64,000 bases of DNA, from NCBI RefSeq assembly GCF_014493765.1, contig NZ_JACTVJ010000007.1:620001-684000 (forward strand). Direction: 5' to 3'. Below the pieces are notes generated by a model. The model saw only the letters and a program-made list of their open reading frames with translations. It searched no databases and was not told the DNA's origin. Of this stretch, positions 17,493 to 27,040 are shown in pieces. The position numbers and the translations under genes were made by a program. Numbering within the stretch: the stretch's first letter is position 1; each line of letters opens with the position of its first letter. The stretch comes from Streptomyces polyasparticus. GTDB lineage: Bacteria; Actinomycetota; Actinomycetes; Streptomycetales; Streptomycetaceae.

Positions 17493-18323
17493 TCACGCGT
17501 CGAACGTCGTCTCCCGCCCCACCTTGTCCCACGCCGTGAGGTCCGCGCGGACCTGGTCCAGGTGGGCGTGGATCGTGTCGATCGAGTCGGCGCCGAGGGC
17601 CAGACGCAGGGGAGTCTCGTCGGTGTCGAGGGCGGCCAGGACCGCGGCCGCGGCCTTCGCCGGGTCGCCCGCCTGGGTGCCGCCGCCCGTCTCGACGTAG
17701 GCGCGGGTCGCGCCCACCGTCTCCTCGTAATCCTCGATCGAGCCGGCGCTCAGACTGTGGTTGCCGAACAGGCTTGTGCGGAACGCGCCGGGTTCGACGA
17801 TCAGGACGTCGATGCCGAGCGGCTTCACCTCCGCCCGCAGTGCTTCCGAGAGCCCTTCGAGGGCGAACTTCGTCGCGCTGTACGCGCCGAAGCCGGCCAT
17901 CGACATCTGACCGCCCACACTGCTCAGCTGGACGATTGCGCCCGAGCGCCGGGCCCGCATGTGCGGCAGGACCGCGCGGGTGAGGGCCGCGGGCCCGAAG
18001 AAGTGGAGGTCGAAGAGCGAGCGGAGCTCCGCGTCGCCGTTCTCCTCGACCGAACCGACGTGCGTACGGCCCGCGTTGTTGATCAGGACGTCGATGCGTC
18101 CGTGGCGCTTGACGACATCCGCGACCACCGCGTCGATCGCGGGGAGGTCCGTCACGTCCAGCGTGACCGCCTCGACCTGGTCGGGGTGGGCCGCCACCAG
18201 ATCGTCCAGCGTGTTGATACGCCGGGCCGCGGCCACGACCACATCGCCCGCGCCGACCGCCGCCTCGGTGAACGCCCGCCCGAAGCCGCTGTTCGCTCCC
18301 GTGATCAGCCAGACCTTGCTCAT
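17493..18323 (-). CDS. Short-chain dehydrogenase/reductase
   Basis: A 276-residue classical SDR. NAD(P)-binding TGANSGFG, structural NNAG, and the catalytic S...YxxxK with SSVGG and YSATK are all present. The AARR that follows the second strand favours NADP(H). ATG at 18323 has GAGGGGGA upstream; the longer upstream frame lacks support. It is divergent from a LysR gene 95 bp away, so it is the likely regulated target. Confidence 0.93.
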   Translation of the reverse strand: MSKVWLITGANSGFGRAFTEAAVGAGDVVVAAARRINTLDDLVAAHPDQVEAVTLDVTDLPAIDAVVADVVKRHGRIDVLINNAGRTHVGSVEENGDAELRSLFDLHFFGPAALTRAVLPHMRARRSGAIVQLSSVGGQMSMAGFGAYSATKFALEGLSEALRAEVKPLGIDVLIVEPGAFRTSLFGNHSLSAGSIEDYEETVGATRAYVETGGGTQAGDPAKAAAAVLAALDTDETPLRLALGADSIDTIHAHLDQVRADLTAWDKVGRETTFDA

Positions 18324-18418
18324 GGTATTCCCCCTCGAAGTGGCCTTCTCTGTAACGGAGTTCAGCCTCTCCCGGCAGCCCCTTCCCCGTCCAAGATCTG
18401 TCGTGATAGCCATGGGTT

Positions 18419-19318
18419 ATGGATGTCCACGGACGGGATCTGCGCTACTTCGTGGCAGTGGCCGACGAGCTGCACTTCACGCGCGCCGCCGAGCTGCTCT
18501 ACGTATCGCAGCCCGCGCTGAGCAAGCAGATACGGGCGCTTGAGAGGCAGTTGGGGGCCGAGCTGTTGGAGCGCGACCGGCACGGGGTGCGGCTCACGCC
18601 GGTCGGCGCTGAACTCCTGCCGCACGCAAGGCGGGTGCTCGCCGCGTGGGAAGCGGCCGAGGCGGCGGTCGAGGTGGCCAAGCGGCGCAGCCGCGCCACG
18701 CTGGTCGTCGGCATGAGCCACAGCCCGGCGCGCGGCGGTCTGCGGCCCGCGATCCGGTCGCGGTTCACGGAGGCGTATCCGACGGCCGAGGTGCAGATGC
18801 GTCAGGTCGGCTGGGAGGACCCGACGGCGGGGCTCGCGGACGGGTCCAGCGATATCGCCTTCGTCTGGCTGCCGCTCGCGGATCCGGCGCGCTACCGGTG
18901 GGTGGTGCTCGCGACCGAGCCGCGGCAGGTGGCGCTCCCCGAGGGCCACCCGCTGGCGGCGCGCGAGCGGATCGCCTTCGCCGACCTGCTCGACGAACCC
19001 TTCCTCGCCCTGCCGCGCGAGGCCGCCGAACTCCGGTATTACTGGCTCGCCTTGGACGAACGCGCCGGCCGACCGCCCCGTATCGGAGCGGAGATCGCGA
19101 GCGTCGACGAGACGTACGAGGCGCTGGTGGACGGGCGCGGGATCTGCCTGATCGCGACGGGGAACATCCCGCTGGTGGCGCGCGGCGGCGTGGTGACGCG
19201 GCCGGTGGACGGCGTGACGCCGAGCCGGTTCGCGCTGGCGTGGCGGGCCGATGACGCGCGGCCGCTGGTGAAGGGGTACGCGGAGGCGGCGCGGGCGGCG
19301 GTGGGGGTGTCTGCCTGA
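18419..19318 (+). CDS. LysR-family transcriptional regulator
   Basis: A 299-residue protein with the N-terminal LysR helix-turn-helix (LRYFVAVADELHFTRAAELL, then SQPALSKQI) and a periplasmic-binding-like effector domain. Divergent arrangement with the SDR gene is the classic LysR setup. The ligand is unknown. Confidence 0.94.
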   Translation: MDVHGRDLRYFVAVADELHFTRAAELLYVSQPALSKQIRALERQLGAELLERDRHGVRLTPVGAELLPHARRVLAAWEAAEAAVEVAKRRSRATLVVGMSHSPARGGLRPAIRSRFTEAYPTAEVQMRQVGWEDPTAGLADGSSDIAFVWLPLADPARYRWVVLATEPRQVALPEGHPLAARERIAFADLLDEPFLALPREAAELRYYWLALDERAGRPPRIGAEIASVDETYEALVDGRGICLIATGNIPLVARGGVVTRPVDGVTPSRFALAWRADDARPLVKGYAEAARAAVGVSA

Positions 19319-19340
19319 GCGGACACCCCCGGCCCCGAGT

Positions 19341-20429
19341 TCAGCTGCCCGTCCGCACCCGGAACGTGCTCAGCACGCACTTGTGGTCCGTCGGCCAGGT
19401 CCAAGTGGTCGGCTCCACAAAGGGATCGTCGCCCGTCTCCTCGACCCGCTCGTTGCGCACGATCGTCGTCGAAGGACCCACGATCACGCTGTCGACCAGG
19501 CGCAGCCGCCCGTCCGGGTGGTAGAAGACGAAGTCGATACGGTCCCGCTCGTCCGCCTTGGGCGCCCAGGTGAGCTGGCTCGGGTCCGCGCCCGCGTTGT
19601 CGCTGGGCCAGGTGAAGCCCGGCGTGCGGACGGGGTCGGGGTGGATCTCGCGGTAGCTGTCGCGGAACCCGGCGTCCTCGATGGCCTTGGTCGTCGACCA
19701 CTCGATCACCGTGCCGTTGTGGTCGAAGAGGTTGCGGGTGCGGCCCGTCCAGTCGCGGTGCGAGGGCTCGTTGAAGTCTCCGGCGAGCACGACGAGGCGG
19801 CCCTTGGCGCGCTCCTTCGCGGCGTCCTCCAGCATTGTCTTCGTCACGGCAGTGCGGCCCGAGGCCTCGTTGAGGCGCGTGATGAGGCCGACGTCGGTGA
19901 TCGGTCCGGTCGGGATCTCGTTCCAGCCGTACTCGGAGGTCTCGTACGGAGCCGGCACGCCGCCGCCGTAACCGCGCGGCAGGTAGTTGACGTAGAACGT
20001 GTACTTGAGGTGCCCGGAGTACGCCGCGATCTGGGTGCCGTCGACGTCGATGACGGCCTTCGACCAGGACGTGAACCCCTGCTGCTCGATGATCGGGTAG
20101 CGCGAGATCACCGCCGGGTCGGCCGCGTTCTTGTTGTCGTAGAAGGTCAGCCCGCGCTCGGCGAGATCGGCGAGCAGGTTGGCCACCCGCTCCGGGTTCG
20201 ACTCGCTGAGCATCACCACGTCCGGCTGCGTGGCCACGATGGTGTCCGCGATACCGGCCCGGCCGCCCTCGACGCGGCTGCCGCCGAGCCAGATGTTGAA
20301 CTGCAGCACCTTGAGCGTTTTGGTCGAACCGTTGGGCCCGCTGCGCGCGAGGGCGGGGGCCGCCCCTGCGATCCCCGCGCCCACTGCGGCCCCTGCCAAA
20401 CCGAGCAACTCCCGCCGCCTGACTGCCAT
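19341..20429 (-). CDS. Tat-exported endonuclease/exonuclease/phosphatase-family hydrolase
   Basis: A 362-residue secreted enzyme of the DNase I/sphingomyelinase fold. The signal begins MAVRRRELLGLAGAAVGAG with a twin arginine and ends near ALARS. The fold motifs are LQFNIW, SESNPE, GDFNEPSHRDW, and a late histidine in TDHKCV. The substrate may be a nucleic acid or phosphodiester. ATG at 20429 has GGAGG upstream; the 15 codons before it are not needed. It is convergent with the LysR gene, 22 bp apart. Confidence 0.88.
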   Translation of the reverse strand: MAVRRRELLGLAGAAVGAGIAGAAPALARSGPNGSTKTLKVLQFNIWLGGSRVEGGRAGIADTIVATQPDVVMLSESNPERVANLLADLAERGLTFYDNKNAADPAVISRYPIIEQQGFTSWSKAVIDVDGTQIAAYSGHLKYTFYVNYLPRGYGGGVPAPYETSEYGWNEIPTGPITDVGLITRLNEASGRTAVTKTMLEDAAKERAKGRLVVLAGDFNEPSHRDWTGRTRNLFDHNGTVIEWSTTKAIEDAGFRDSYREIHPDPVRTPGFTWPSDNAGADPSQLTWAPKADERDRIDFVFYHPDGRLRLVDSVIVGPSTTIVRNERVEETGDDPFVEPTTWTWPTDHKCVLSTFRVRTGS

Positions 20430-20572
20430 ATGCAGCCTCCCCAGACTCAAACAGAAACCAAAAGATGCGCCCAAGATCGGACGTCATTCGACCAGGGGTG
20501 TACGGGAGTGTCCAGGGATTCGACCAACATGATCGAAACGAAAGCGGAACGGGGAACGAACCGCGCAGGACC

Positions 20573-21976
20573 TCAGCGCTGCGGGGTCGGAAACGCCACC
20601 GGACTGCGCAGCCCCGAACGCCCCACCGCCCGTACGCCGAAGAACACGTTGTCCTTGGACAGGTCGATCTCGTGCCGGGTCACATCACCCACCCGTACGA
20701 GATGGGTCCACTCGGGGGCCGTCGTCTCGCGCCACACCACCTCGTAGCCCGCGAGGTCCGCGTCCGTGCCGCGGTCCCAGACGAGTTCGGTGGAGTTGGT
20801 GAGGTTTGTCGTCACGATCTTCGTGCTCTTCGGTGTGCCGGGCGCGTTCGCGAGCGTCCACAGCGCGGCGCCGTTCACGCGGGCCACGCGCGCGATGAAC
20901 GGGAAGTCGCAGAACTCGGGCAGGTCCCCGTACTGCTTGCCGTCCTCGACCCGTACGTCCTGGTGCTGGTGCGCGAAGTCCTCGGCGGGCTCGGTGAACC
21001 GGCAGGCGGCAAAGCCCCGTTCGAGGAACGGAATGTGGTCGCCGCCGCGCAGATAGCGGTCGCGGCGGTAGATCACGCGGACGTGCATACCGGTCGCGTC
21101 GTTGTCGGCGGTGTCGCGTACGAAGCGGGCGAGCTGGCGGGTGGCGGAGTCGTTCTCGCCGCCCACCGAGCGGCGCAGGGCGGCCTGTTCGGGGGTCTCG
21201 GAGCTGGGCACCCCCTCGGTGAACAGCCGGATCGTGTACGGGTCCGACGTCCCGTCGTCGGCCTTGGAGCTGCCGACGATGTCGTTGGTGAACATCCCCT
21301 GCAGATCGGCCCCGGCCGCCTTGAACCGCTCGGCCATGTGCGCCGCCCCGAACAGCCCCTGCTCCTCGCCCGCGACCGCGGCGAAGACGATCGTCGCGGC
21401 GGGGCGGCGTCTCGCCATCACGCGCGCGAGCTCCATCGCGACCGCGACCCCGGAGGCGTCGTCGTCGGCGCCCGGTGCATCGGATACGGCGTCCATGACG
21501 TCGGAGGCGCGGCTGTCGTAGTGCCCGGAGACCACGTACACGCGGTTCGGGTCGGTCGAACCCCGCAGCGTGGCGAGGACGTTGGTGATCCGCGTGGCGG
21601 TGGGGATCCGCGGGGTCGGCTCCTGCACGTACGACTGCAGCTCGGCGGTCATCCGGCCGCCGGACGCGGCGGCGTACGTTCTCAGCTCGCCGAGGATCCA
21701 GTCCCGCGCGGCGCCGATGCCGCGCGCGGGGTCGTCCTGGCTGGAGAGGGTGTGCCGGGTGCCGAAGGAGGCGAGTTTGCGGACGGTGGCCTCGATGCGA
21801 GCGGGGTCGATCTCCCTTAAGAGGGAGCGGAGTTCGCGGCTCGGAGGCTGAGTGGTGGCGGCGCGGCTGCCGGTGCCTTCGGCCGCCTGGGCGGGGGAGG
21901 CGGCGAGGGCGCTCGCGGTGGCGGCGGTGGCCGCGGTGGCGGTGGCGGTCGTGAGGACGGTGCGGCGAGTGGGCAT
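20573..21976 (-). CDS. Tat-exported M28-family metallopeptidase with C-terminal Fn3-like domain
   Basis: 467 residues. The signal MPTRRTVLTTATATAATAA has a twin arginine. The M28 zinc ligands are visible in GHYDSR, GADDDASG and EEQGLFG, with further ligands at TNDIVGSS and the late GDHIPF. The final ~90 residues (STKIVTTNLTNSTELVWD onward) read as a fibronectin III-like beta domain. Probably a secreted aminopeptidase. ATG 21976 was chosen because the signal peptide starts there and GGGAG precedes it. Confidence 0.9.
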   Translation of the reverse strand: MPTRRTVLTTATATAATAATASALAASPAQAAEGTGSRAATTQPPSRELRSLLREIDPARIEATVRKLASFGTRHTLSSQDDPARGIGAARDWILGELRTYAAASGGRMTAELQSYVQEPTPRIPTATRITNVLATLRGSTDPNRVYVVSGHYDSRASDVMDAVSDAPGADDDASGVAVAMELARVMARRRPAATIVFAAVAGEEQGLFGAAHMAERFKAAGADLQGMFTNDIVGSSKADDGTSDPYTIRLFTEGVPSSETPEQAALRRSVGGENDSATRQLARFVRDTADNDATGMHVRVIYRRDRYLRGGDHIPFLERGFAACRFTEPAEDFAHQHQDVRVEDGKQYGDLPEFCDFPFIARVARVNGAALWTLANAPGTPKSTKIVTTNLTNSTELVWDRGTDADLAGYEVVWRETTAPEWTHLVRVGDVTRHEIDLSKDNVFFGVRAVGRSGLRSPVAFPTPQR

Positions 21977-22072
21977 GGGCGGGCTCCCTGATCCGTGGAA
22001 CGGTGGGTGGTGCCTCTGCCCGTCCATCGTCATGGACATGTCGTACGGGTGGGAAGGGGGCGTTCCGGTCCC

Positions 22073-24646
22073 TCAGCTCCGGGACCGCACAGGCTCCGCC
22101 GCGTCGCTCCGCGCGGTGACCAGCAGGCCCGTCAGGGCGCCGAGCACCATGACGCCGGCCGAGATGTGCAGGGCCTTGCCGTAGGAGTCCGTCAGGTACT
22201 GGGCGAATTGGTCCCGGCCGAAGGAAATCCCGTCGGCGAGAAAGCCGCTCACCAGCGCGATGCCGAGGCCCAGACCGAGATCCCGCGCCGTGAGCGCGAC
22301 CGCCGCGCCGCCCGCCGTGTCCTGCGGCCCGAGACCGCCGGTGGCAGCGGTGAACAGCGGGGCGAGTGCGAGCCCGAGGCCGAGACCGGACAGCACCAGG
22401 CTCGGCAGGATGCCGACGCCGTACGAGCCCGACGGCGTGAAGTTCCCGAGCAGGAACAGGCCGAGCGCCGCAAGGAGCAGTCCCGGCACGATGAGCCCGC
22501 TCGGCGCGACACGGACCTGCAGCCGGGGCGCGACCAGGAGACCGCCCAGAGCCGCCGCACCGACCAGAGGCAGCAGGAAGACACCGGTCTGCAGCGGAGA
22601 AGACCCCTGGACCTCCCGTAGATACGTGGCGGCTGACGGGAGCAGTGACGCCGCCGCGCCGCTCGCGAGCAGCAGGGTGAGCAGCGCGCCCTTGCGGCTG
22701 GGGTCGCGCAGCGCGTACGAGGGCAGGAGTGCGGAGGCCGACCGGGTCTGAGTCCACAGGAAGGCGAGCAACAGCACGCCACCGAGGGCGATTCCGCCCA
22801 GCGGGACGGCGGTCCATCCGCCCACCGAGACCTGGTCGAAGGCGAGGGCGAAGACGGACATGGCGAGCGTGCCGAGCAGCACGCCCGGCAGATCGAACCG
22901 GGCGCCCCGGCGCAGCGGCAGATCGTATACGGCCTTCGCGGCGACGATCAGCAGGACCAAGGCGAGTGCGGCGAAGGCGTACCGGGTCAGCCGCCAGGTG
23001 AACAACTCCTGGATGCTGCCGGCCGCGAGCCACCCGAGCGCCCCGCCGCCGGCCACGACCATGGCGTACACGCCGAAGGCGCGGGCGCGCTCGCCCGGTG
23101 CGGTGAAGTGCGCCGACACAAGCCCGAGGGCCGCCGACGAGACGAGCGCGGCACCCGTGCCGAGGAGCGCGTGGGCGCCGATCAGCATCCCGGCGCCGGG
23201 CGCGGTCGCGGTCAGCGCGGAGGCTCCGGCCAACGCGCTCAGGCCGCTGATCAGCAGCGGCTTGCGGCCGACGAGGTCCGCGATGTGCCCGGCGGGGAGC
23301 AGCAAGGAGGCGGAGGTGAGCGTGTACGCGAAGAACATCCAGCGGCCGGCGTCTCCGGAGAGGCCGACGTCGGCGTAGAGCTCCGTGTACGTCGCGCTCG
23401 TGAGCGCTATGTCGAGCAGGACGAGGAGCTGTGCGAGCGCGGCGACCACGAGCGCAGCCCAGCGCCGTGGGTGCGCGCCCGGCACGGCGGCCGGGGTGAG
23501 GGGTGCGGGCGGCACGGGGAACGGTGGTCCGTACCCCTGAGGTGGAGCCCCGAACCCCTGGGGCGCCGAGCCCGCGTGGGCCGTCGGCGTGTAGCCGGGC
23601 GGCGGGGGCAACGGCCCGGCGTCCGCATCATGTTGGGGGATTCCGGGGGAGCCCTGTGGGCCCGGGGTCGTGGGACCGGCCTGCGGTCCGGGCGTAGCGG
23701 GACCGCCCGGCGCCCCAGTGCTGCCCGGCCACCCCGGTGCCCGCGTCTCCGGCGCAAAATCCAGCAACTGCGCCGCATGCCGCCCCAGTTGCGCAAGCAC
23801 CGCCCCCGGCAGCCACTCGTCCGCCCCCATCACGGCCGTCCGCTCCATGATCTGCGCGGGCGTGGGCCGCTGCGACGGATCCTTGGCCAGACATTCCCGT
23901 ACGAGCGGAAGAAGTGAATCCGGTACGCCCGCAAGATCGGGCTCCTCCTCCGCGATACGGAACAGATGCGCGTTCAGGCCCGTCGTCCCCGCGCCGAACA
24001 GCATCCGGCCCGTGGCCGCGTACACGAGCACCGCGCCCAGGCAGAACACATCGCTCGCCGGAGTGAGTTCGAGACCGCGCACCTGCTCCGGCGACATGAA
24101 GCCGGGCGATCCGATCAGCATCCCCGTATGCGTGAGCAGACTGTCCGCGGTGAGGCTGTCCATCGCGCGCGCGATGCCGAAGTCGATCACGCGCGGGCCG
24201 TCCACCGTCACCAGGACGTTGGAGGGCTTCAGGTCGCGGTGGATCAGGCCCGCCGCGTGCACGGCGGTCAGCGCCTCGGCGAGCCGGTGCGCCAGGACCC
24301 GCACCGATGCCTCCGGCAGCGGGCCGAAGTCCTTGGCGACCACGGAGGTGAGATCGGGACCCGGGATGTACTGCGTGGCCACCCACGGCACCTGGGCATC
24401 CGTATCGGCGTCGAGCACCGCCGCTGTCCACGCACCGCCGACCCGCCGCGCCGCCGCCACCTCGCGCGCGAACCGCCGCCGGAACTCCTGGTGCGCGGCA
24501 TGCTCCGCCTGCACCACCTTCACGGCCACGGTCCGGCCCGCTTCCGAGCGGCCGAGATACACCAGGCCCATGCCGCCGGCGCCGAGCCGGGCGATCAGAC
24601 GGTAGGGGCCGATGTGGGTCGGGTCTTCCGTGATCAGCTGGTCCAC
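22073..24646 (-). CDS. Ser/Thr protein kinase fused to a 14-helix MFS transporter
   Basis: One 857-residue frame. Residues ~13-270 are a complete Hanks-type kinase: LGAGGMG glycine loop, VAVKVV lysine, HRDLKPSN catalytic loop, DFGIAR, and SPGFMSPEQVRG activation segment. Residues ~280-390 are a Pro/Gly/Ala-rich linker. From ~392 a DHA2/EmrB-like MFS domain follows, with its GHIADLVGRKP loop-2/3 motif and about 14 helices to the end. No frameshift or internal stop separates the parts. It is the second of two adjacent kinase genes on this strand. The drug or metabolite carried is unknown. Confidence 0.9.
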   Translation of the reverse strand: MDQLITEDPTHIGPYRLIARLGAGGMGLVYLGRSEAGRTVAVKVVQAEHAAHQEFRRRFAREVAAARRVGGAWTAAVLDADTDAQVPWVATQYIPGPDLTSVVAKDFGPLPEASVRVLAHRLAEALTAVHAAGLIHRDLKPSNVLVTVDGPRVIDFGIARAMDSLTADSLLTHTGMLIGSPGFMSPEQVRGLELTPASDVFCLGAVLVYAATGRMLFGAGTTGLNAHLFRIAEEEPDLAGVPDSLLPLVRECLAKDPSQRPTPAQIMERTAVMGADEWLPGAVLAQLGRHAAQLLDFAPETRAPGWPGSTGAPGGPATPGPQAGPTTPGPQGSPGIPQHDADAGPLPPPPGYTPTAHAGSAPQGFGAPPQGYGPPFPVPPAPLTPAAVPGAHPRRWAALVVAALAQLLVLLDIALTSATYTELYADVGLSGDAGRWMFFAYTLTSASLLLPAGHIADLVGRKPLLISGLSALAGASALTATAPGAGMLIGAHALLGTGAALVSSAALGLVSAHFTAPGERARAFGVYAMVVAGGGALGWLAAGSIQELFTWRLTRYAFAALALVLLIVAAKAVYDLPLRRGARFDLPGVLLGTLAMSVFALAFDQVSVGGWTAVPLGGIALGGVLLLAFLWTQTRSASALLPSYALRDPSRKGALLTLLLASGAAASLLPSAATYLREVQGSSPLQTGVFLLPLVGAAALGGLLVAPRLQVRVAPSGLIVPGLLLAALGLFLLGNFTPSGSYGVGILPSLVLSGLGLGLALAPLFTAATGGLGPQDTAGGAAVALTARDLGLGLGIALVSGFLADGISFGRDQFAQYLTDSYGKALHISAGVMVLGALTGLLVTARSDAAEPVRSRS

Positions 24647-24725
24647 AGAAAGGAAGGTAGACCAGGTGGCTGCGTCAAGAACCCTTGTTGCAGGGACAGT
24701 TCAGAGCACGGGGCCGCGGAACCGC

Positions 24726-26618
24726 TCACTCCGCCCGCACCAGCTCCGCCGGTTCGCTCCCAAGACCCCGCCAGTCCTCGACGAGCAGCTTGCCGCCCGC
24801 GTACGGCGTGACGCGCTCGCTGCCCCGGGCCCCGCAGTCGCCGCCGCTCGGCTTGGACGAAGGCCCGTACACCAAGCCCTTGTCCACCGAGGCGAGCACC
24901 TGGGTGGTCGTGCACGCGGTGCCGTAGCGCTTGTCGACGACGGTGATACGGGCCGTGCCGACCGCCCCCGCCTCGATCGTGAACCAGATCTTGTTGCGGT
25001 TGCCCTCCAGGTCGAGGGCCTGCCATTCGCCGACGTACGAGGAGGGGACGGACGTGCCGGCGCGACTCAGGCGCACGCTGCCCGCGGAGCTCTTGAGGTC
25101 GAGGACGTCGGCCGAGCCGATGGTCAGCGACATCTCGGTCGGGAACGCGCACTTGGCGGGATTGCGCTGCAACGGCACGTCCCCGCCGTTCAGTTCCAGG
25201 GTGGAGGCGTCGGCGGAGACGGCCACCGACTTCCGTACGCACATCCAGTCGTTGCCGACGTCCACGGACGTCGCGACCGTATCGCCCTCGCCGCCCGCGC
25301 CGATGTCGAGCCGCAGGATGCCGCCCCCGCCCGGGAGTTCACCCTCCCAGCCGCCGATGAACCCCTCGGCGACCTTGCCGCTTTCCCCGCCGCCGCCACC
25401 GCCGGAGGCGCCGCCCTTGCCGGACCCGGAGGCGGACGGATCCGGCGACTTCTTTCCCTTGTCCTTGTCCTTCTCGCCGGACTTGGACGGCGTCGGCGAG
25501 GGCGTGCCCGTCCCGCCGGGGGACTGGGTGACGCCTCCCGCGCCCTTGGCGTTCGTCCGCTCCCCGCCGTCGCCGGGATTCAGCACGTACGCGAGGGAAG
25601 CCACCGCGCACACGGCGAGCACGGCACCGGTCGCGACGAGCGCGGTCCGCTTCTTCCTGGGCGCCCGCGTGCGGGCGGGCTCCTGGGTGGGGGCGGGCTC
25701 CTGCGGGCGGGGCGGTGCCTCCGCCGAGAGGAGCGCCGACGCGTGCTGGGCCAGCAGCGCGAGCACCGGCTCGGGCAGCCAGGGGCCCAGCGGGGCCGGG
25801 TTGGTGAGCTCCAACAGCCGTTCTGCGTCCGGCCGTTCAGCGGGCTCCTTGATCAGACACTCCCGTACGAGACCGAGCAGCCCCTCCGGTACGCCCTCCA
25901 GATCGGGCTCCTCGAACGCCACCCGGAACATCAGCGCGTGCGCCCCGCTGTCCGCGCCCTCGAAGGGCCCGCGCCCGGTGGCCGCGAACACCAGCGCGCA
26001 CCCGAGCGAGAACACATCGCTCGCCGGCGTGAGCCGCTCGCCACGCACCTGCTCGGGGCTCATGAACCCGGGTGAGCCGAGCACGGCGCCCGTCTGCGTC
26101 AGGTTGCCGCCCGTGACGGTGTCCAGGGCGCGGGCGACACCGAAGTCGATGACGCGCGGGCCGTCGGCGGTCACGAGAATGTTGGACGGCTTGAGGTCCC
26201 GGTGGATCAGGCCGGCGTCGTGGATGGTGCGCAGGGCCTGGGCGAGATGGTGCGCGAGGGTGCGCAGGGAGTCCTCGGGCAGAGGCCCGAACTCCCTTGC
26301 CACCAGCGCCTGGAGCGACATCCCGGCGATGTAGCCGGTGGCCACCCATGGCACGGCGGCGTCCGTGTCGGCGTCGATGACGGGCGCGGTCCACTCCCCG
26401 CTGACCCGCCGCGCGGCGGTCACCTCGCGCGCGAACCGCTCACGGAACTCGGCCTGCCGCGCGAGCTCACCGTGCACCAGCTTGAGCGCGACGGTCCGCC
26501 CACCGTCGGCCCGGGCGAGATACACCCGCCCCATGCCCCCGCTGCCGAGCCGCCCGATCAGGGTGTACGGGCCGACACGGGCCGGCTCGTCCGGGGTCAT
26601 CGCTTCGAGGCCGTCCAT
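24726..26618 (-). CDS. Transmembrane Ser/Thr protein kinase with two tandem extracellular sensor repeats
   Basis: 630 residues. Kinase domain ~15-280 has LGSGGMG, VALKLV, HRDLKPSN and DFGVAR. One transmembrane helix spans ~322-344. A Lys/Ser/Gly-rich linker leads to an extracellular part at ~419-630. That part contains two copies of a roughly 100-residue unit, each starting like GxWEGE/GEWQAL and carrying cysteines. The first unit is related to the C-terminus of the kinase at 28954. The gene starts 3 bp after the DUF397 stop, so they are one operon. Confidence 0.9.
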   Translation of the reverse strand: MDGLEAMTPDEPARVGPYTLIGRLGSGGMGRVYLARADGGRTVALKLVHGELARQAEFRERFAREVTAARRVSGEWTAPVIDADTDAAVPWVATGYIAGMSLQALVAREFGPLPEDSLRTLAHHLAQALRTIHDAGLIHRDLKPSNILVTADGPRVIDFGVARALDTVTGGNLTQTGAVLGSPGFMSPEQVRGERLTPASDVFSLGCALVFAATGRGPFEGADSGAHALMFRVAFEEPDLEGVPEGLLGLVRECLIKEPAERPDAERLLELTNPAPLGPWLPEPVLALLAQHASALLSAEAPPRPQEPAPTQEPARTRAPRKKRTALVATGAVLAVCAVASLAYVLNPGDGGERTNAKGAGGVTQSPGGTGTPSPTPSKSGEKDKDKGKKSPDPSASGSGKGGASGGGGGGESGKVAEGFIGGWEGELPGGGGILRLDIGAGGEGDTVATSVDVGNDWMCVRKSVAVSADASTLELNGGDVPLQRNPAKCAFPTEMSLTIGSADVLDLKSSAGSVRLSRAGTSVPSSYVGEWQALDLEGNRNKIWFTIEAGAVGTARITVVDKRYGTACTTTQVLASVDKGLVYGPSSKPSGGDCGARGSERVTPYAGGKLLVEDWRGLGSEPAELVRAE

Positions 26619-26621
26619 GGG

Positions 26622-26765
26622 CTACTTGGCCCAGCCGAGGAAGGCTGCCCAGGACGGGGCGGGGAGTGTGTGGCTCGACTTGTGCCAGTCGTAGCCGACC
26701 TCGACGCACTCGCCTCCGGCGTCGCTGCTGTAGGTCGACTTGAACCATTGCAGTGCGCTGCTCAT
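26622..26765 (-). CDS. DUF397 (BldB-like) small protein
   Basis: 47 residues, MSSALQWFKSTYSSDAGGEC... to SWAAFLGWAK. The W-F-K-S-x-Y-S and GGECVEV core with a terminal W-A-A-F is the DUF397 signature. DUF397 proteins in Streptomyces normally partner an Scr1/DUF5753 helix-turn-helix regulator encoded just upstream. Here the ATG overlaps the stop of such a regulator (ATGA), but that regulator is truncated. It is shorter than usual, lacking the typical RDSK segment. Confidence 0.75.
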   Translation of the reverse strand: MSSALQWFKSTYSSDAGGECVEVGYDWHKSSHTLPAPSWAAFLGWAK

Positions 26766-27040
26766 TGCTGCTCTCCTGCCAACCGCTCGATGAGGCCCAG
26801 CGATTCGTCAGGGCTCAGGGCCTGTGCGCGGATCTTCGCATAGCGCTGGGCCAGTTGGGACACCTTGGTCCGATTGCTCACGAGGTTGCTCTCGTCCTCG
26901 ACCTCCATAGAGACGACGTGGTCGTGGTCCTTGGTTTCGCCCGCCTTCATCGGGCCCCGGTCACCGGCGTACGAACCGCGCGGGCCGCGGTCGAGGGGCA
27001 GGACCTGAACGGTGACGTTGAACCGCTGCGCGGCAGCACG
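26762..27040 (-). pseudogene. C-terminal remnant of an Scr1/DUF5753-type XRE regulator
   Basis: The readable frame gives RFNVTVQVLPLDRGPRG... then VVSMEVEDES and QRYAKIRAQALSPDESLGLI. These are the last ~90 residues of the DUF5753 domain. The N-terminal helix-turn-helix and most of DUF5753 are missing. Upstream of about 27040 the similarity stops and sequence coding on the other strand begins. The remnant keeps its coupled junction with DUF397. Confidence 0.75.

Noticed and set aside
18324-18418. LysR box between SDR and LysR genes
   Set aside because: Only a weak ATC-N6-GAT dyad is present, and T-N11-A matches are too frequent to report.
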